NCBI GenBank assembly: GCA_023252335.1
Contig: JAJPEA010000044.1
Span: forward strand, 1-12,784
Reading direction: 5' to 3'
Length of the DNA: 12,784 nucleotides
Source: Nitrosotalea sp.
GTDB taxonomy: Archaea; Thermoproteota; Nitrososphaeria; Nitrososphaerales; Nitrosopumilaceae
Shown piece by piece: positions 12,009 to 12,784 of the stretch. Each line of letters begins with the position of its first letter. Position 1 is the first letter of the stretch. The translations under genes and the position numbers were made by a program. Under the pieces are notes generated by a model. That model was not told the DNA's origin, did not search any database, and was given only the letters and a program-made list of their open reading frames with translations.

Positions 12009-12030
12009 GGTATAGACGAAAATAGCATTT

Positions 12031-12040
12031 CCTATTAATT
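12031..12040 (-). promoter_or_regulatory. TATA-like box of the DUF373-uppS-Nudix operon
   Basis: Minus strand AATTAATAGG, centred about 28 nt before the ATG at 12008. No other box at the expected spacing is seen before uppS or the Nudix gene, in line with one operon. Confidence 0.4.
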
Positions 12041-12067
12041 AATGTAGTTCATGTATCTTGGACAATT

Positions 12068-12565
12068 TTATGGACGAGTCTGATTTGACTCTGATGCCAA
12101 AGTGTCTGACTCTTTCTTGAGAACGTCAATCTTTGACATCTCATCGCTAATGTCACTTGAGGATGCTTGTCCTTTGATCTTGTTTGCAAGAGATATTGTC
12201 TCGGCCAGGTAATCGTTATACTTTTTGAGTGATTCATAATATGCACCATAGCTCTGCTTCCACTCTGCTGGTGGGTTGCTCTCAACCATCTCTGTTATCA
12301 ATGAAGTCACTTGAGATGATGAGATTTGGGCTTGGCTTGTAAAGTTGTCAGGAGATATTGACTTGTTTAACAACCCATTGAGGTTTGATTCCATGTCTGC
12401 TATGATGAGAGAGTGCCTCTCTTTCACACTGTCTAACTCGCTCTTGTAGTCTGATATTACTACGGAAGATCCATGATTTTGCGGAAGGAACCATACTACA
12501 AAACTTGCTCCTGAGATGACTGCTAATATTGCTGCAGTAACGATAATGCCCTTTCTAGTTGCCAT
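12068..12565 (-). CDS. Membrane-anchored helical protein of unknown function
   Basis: A 165-aa protein with a basic N-terminus (MATRKG) and one hydrophobic segment (about residues 7-27), then a polar region rich in Ser, Glu and Lys with long helices (roughly residues 38-70, 80-130 and 138-158) that look like coiled coil. This suggests a protein anchored by an N-terminal TM or uncleaved signal, with the rest outside the cell. No family or catalytic residue recognised. It is monocistronic, with a strong TATA-like box at 12585-12596 and a 59-nt gap to the DUF373 gene. Confidence 0.8.
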   Translation of the reverse strand: MATRKGIIVTAAILAVISGASFVVWFLPQNHGSSVVISDYKSELDSVKERHSLIIADMESNLNGLLNKSISPDNFTSQAQISSSQVTSLITEMVESNPPAEWKQSYGAYYESLKKYNDYLAETISLANKIKGQASSSDISDEMSKIDVLKKESDTLASESNQTRP

Positions 12566-12584
12566 TCAGGTGTGTCTTCTCGTG

Positions 12585-12596
12585 GCTTTTAAAAGC
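12585..12596 (-). promoter_or_regulatory. Palindromic TATA-like box of the membrane-anchored protein gene
   Basis: GCTTTTAAAAGC is a perfect 12-bp palindrome centred about 25 nt before the ATG at 12565. It can serve as a TATA box and may double as an operator because of its symmetry. Confidence 0.4.
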
Positions 12597-12599
12597 ATA

Positions 12600-12784
12600 A
12601 CTACATTCAACAATTTGATCATTATTGTAGTCAATTTGTTAATTTCACGGTGTTGGATCCTTTCCTCATAAGAAATGTCATGAAAATACCTATTTTTATG
12701 TAAAAACTAGATCCATGATCTGAATTATGCCATGTAAAAATTTAACACCCTCTAGTGTATAGTGAAATAATTTTTACAGCGTCT
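12600..12784. other. Gene-free right end of the window
   Basis: About 185 bp, A+T-rich. The only open frames are very short (16 codons or fewer). The last bases are open in two minus-strand frames and could hold the end of a gene outside the window, but nothing supports this. I see no tRNA or repeat here. Confidence 0.5.

Noticed and set aside
12049..12285. Second minus-strand frame inside the membrane-anchored protein gene
   Set aside because: It is within the gene at 12068-12565 in another frame, with no promoter or motif, and is Gln/His-rich as expected of a shadow frame.
12600..12784. Search for a tRNA or structural RNA in the right-end gap
   Set aside because: No cloverleaf, no CCA-type end and no strong stem found by eye.

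Overview
The window (about 35% G+C) reads as chromosomal DNA of an ammonia-oxidising-type thaumarchaeon (Nitrosopumilus/Nitrosarchaeum-like). Reasons: archaeal gene families (S17e, Cgi121, stand-alone THUMP/Tan1-like protein, DUF373, short-form PurA, archaeal PyrF, ArnR1-like winged helix), A+T-rich composition, many GTG/TTG starts, no Shine-Dalgarno motifs, and TATA-like boxes centred about 25-29 nt before most first genes of transcription units, as expected for leaderless mRNAs. The lineage is inferred from gene style, not from a database match. I see no rRNA, tRNA, CRISPR array, insertion sequence or phage gene.

Layout. 1-3050 is an RNA-modification/translation block: a TatD-type hydrolase, ribosomal protein S17e (best read from a GTG start at 862), a fusion of a MoaD/ThiS-like beta-grasp domain to the KEOPS subunit Cgi121, and, convergent with it, a THUMP protein and a TsaC/Sua5-type threonylcarbamoyl-AMP synthase overlapping by 4 nt. 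TsaC and Cgi121 act in the same tRNA t6A37 pathway. 3125-4600 holds small proteins: a 36-aa four-Cys protein, a 41-aa extremely acidic protein, a coupled pair (winged helix plus 7-TM membrane protein) and a 68-aa zinc ribbon. 4772-6253 is a membrane histidine kinase with a PorA/DUF3068-like extracytoplasmic domain. 6380-7113 holds a zinc-ribbon YggX-like Fe(II)-trafficking protein and a convergent all-helical protein with a 38-residue internal repeat.

7195-9654 is a nucleotide-synthesis stretch: PurA, an unrecognised 218-aa protein, and PyrF, which overlaps the latter by 4 nt. Convergent with it (9649-12008) is a minus-strand operon of DUF373 membrane protein, cis-prenyltransferase (UppS) and Nudix hydrolase, suggestive of polyprenyl lipid-carrier metabolism. 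The right end holds a membrane-anchored helical protein and about 190 bp with no gene that I can support.

Genes are tightly packed and all four convergent pairs overlap at their stop codons. Most interesting for follow-up are the MoaD/ThiS-Cgi121 fusion that keeps an internal Gly-Gly, the unannotated-size small proteins at 3125 and 3299, the helical repeat protein, and the histidine kinase with a PorA-like sensor.
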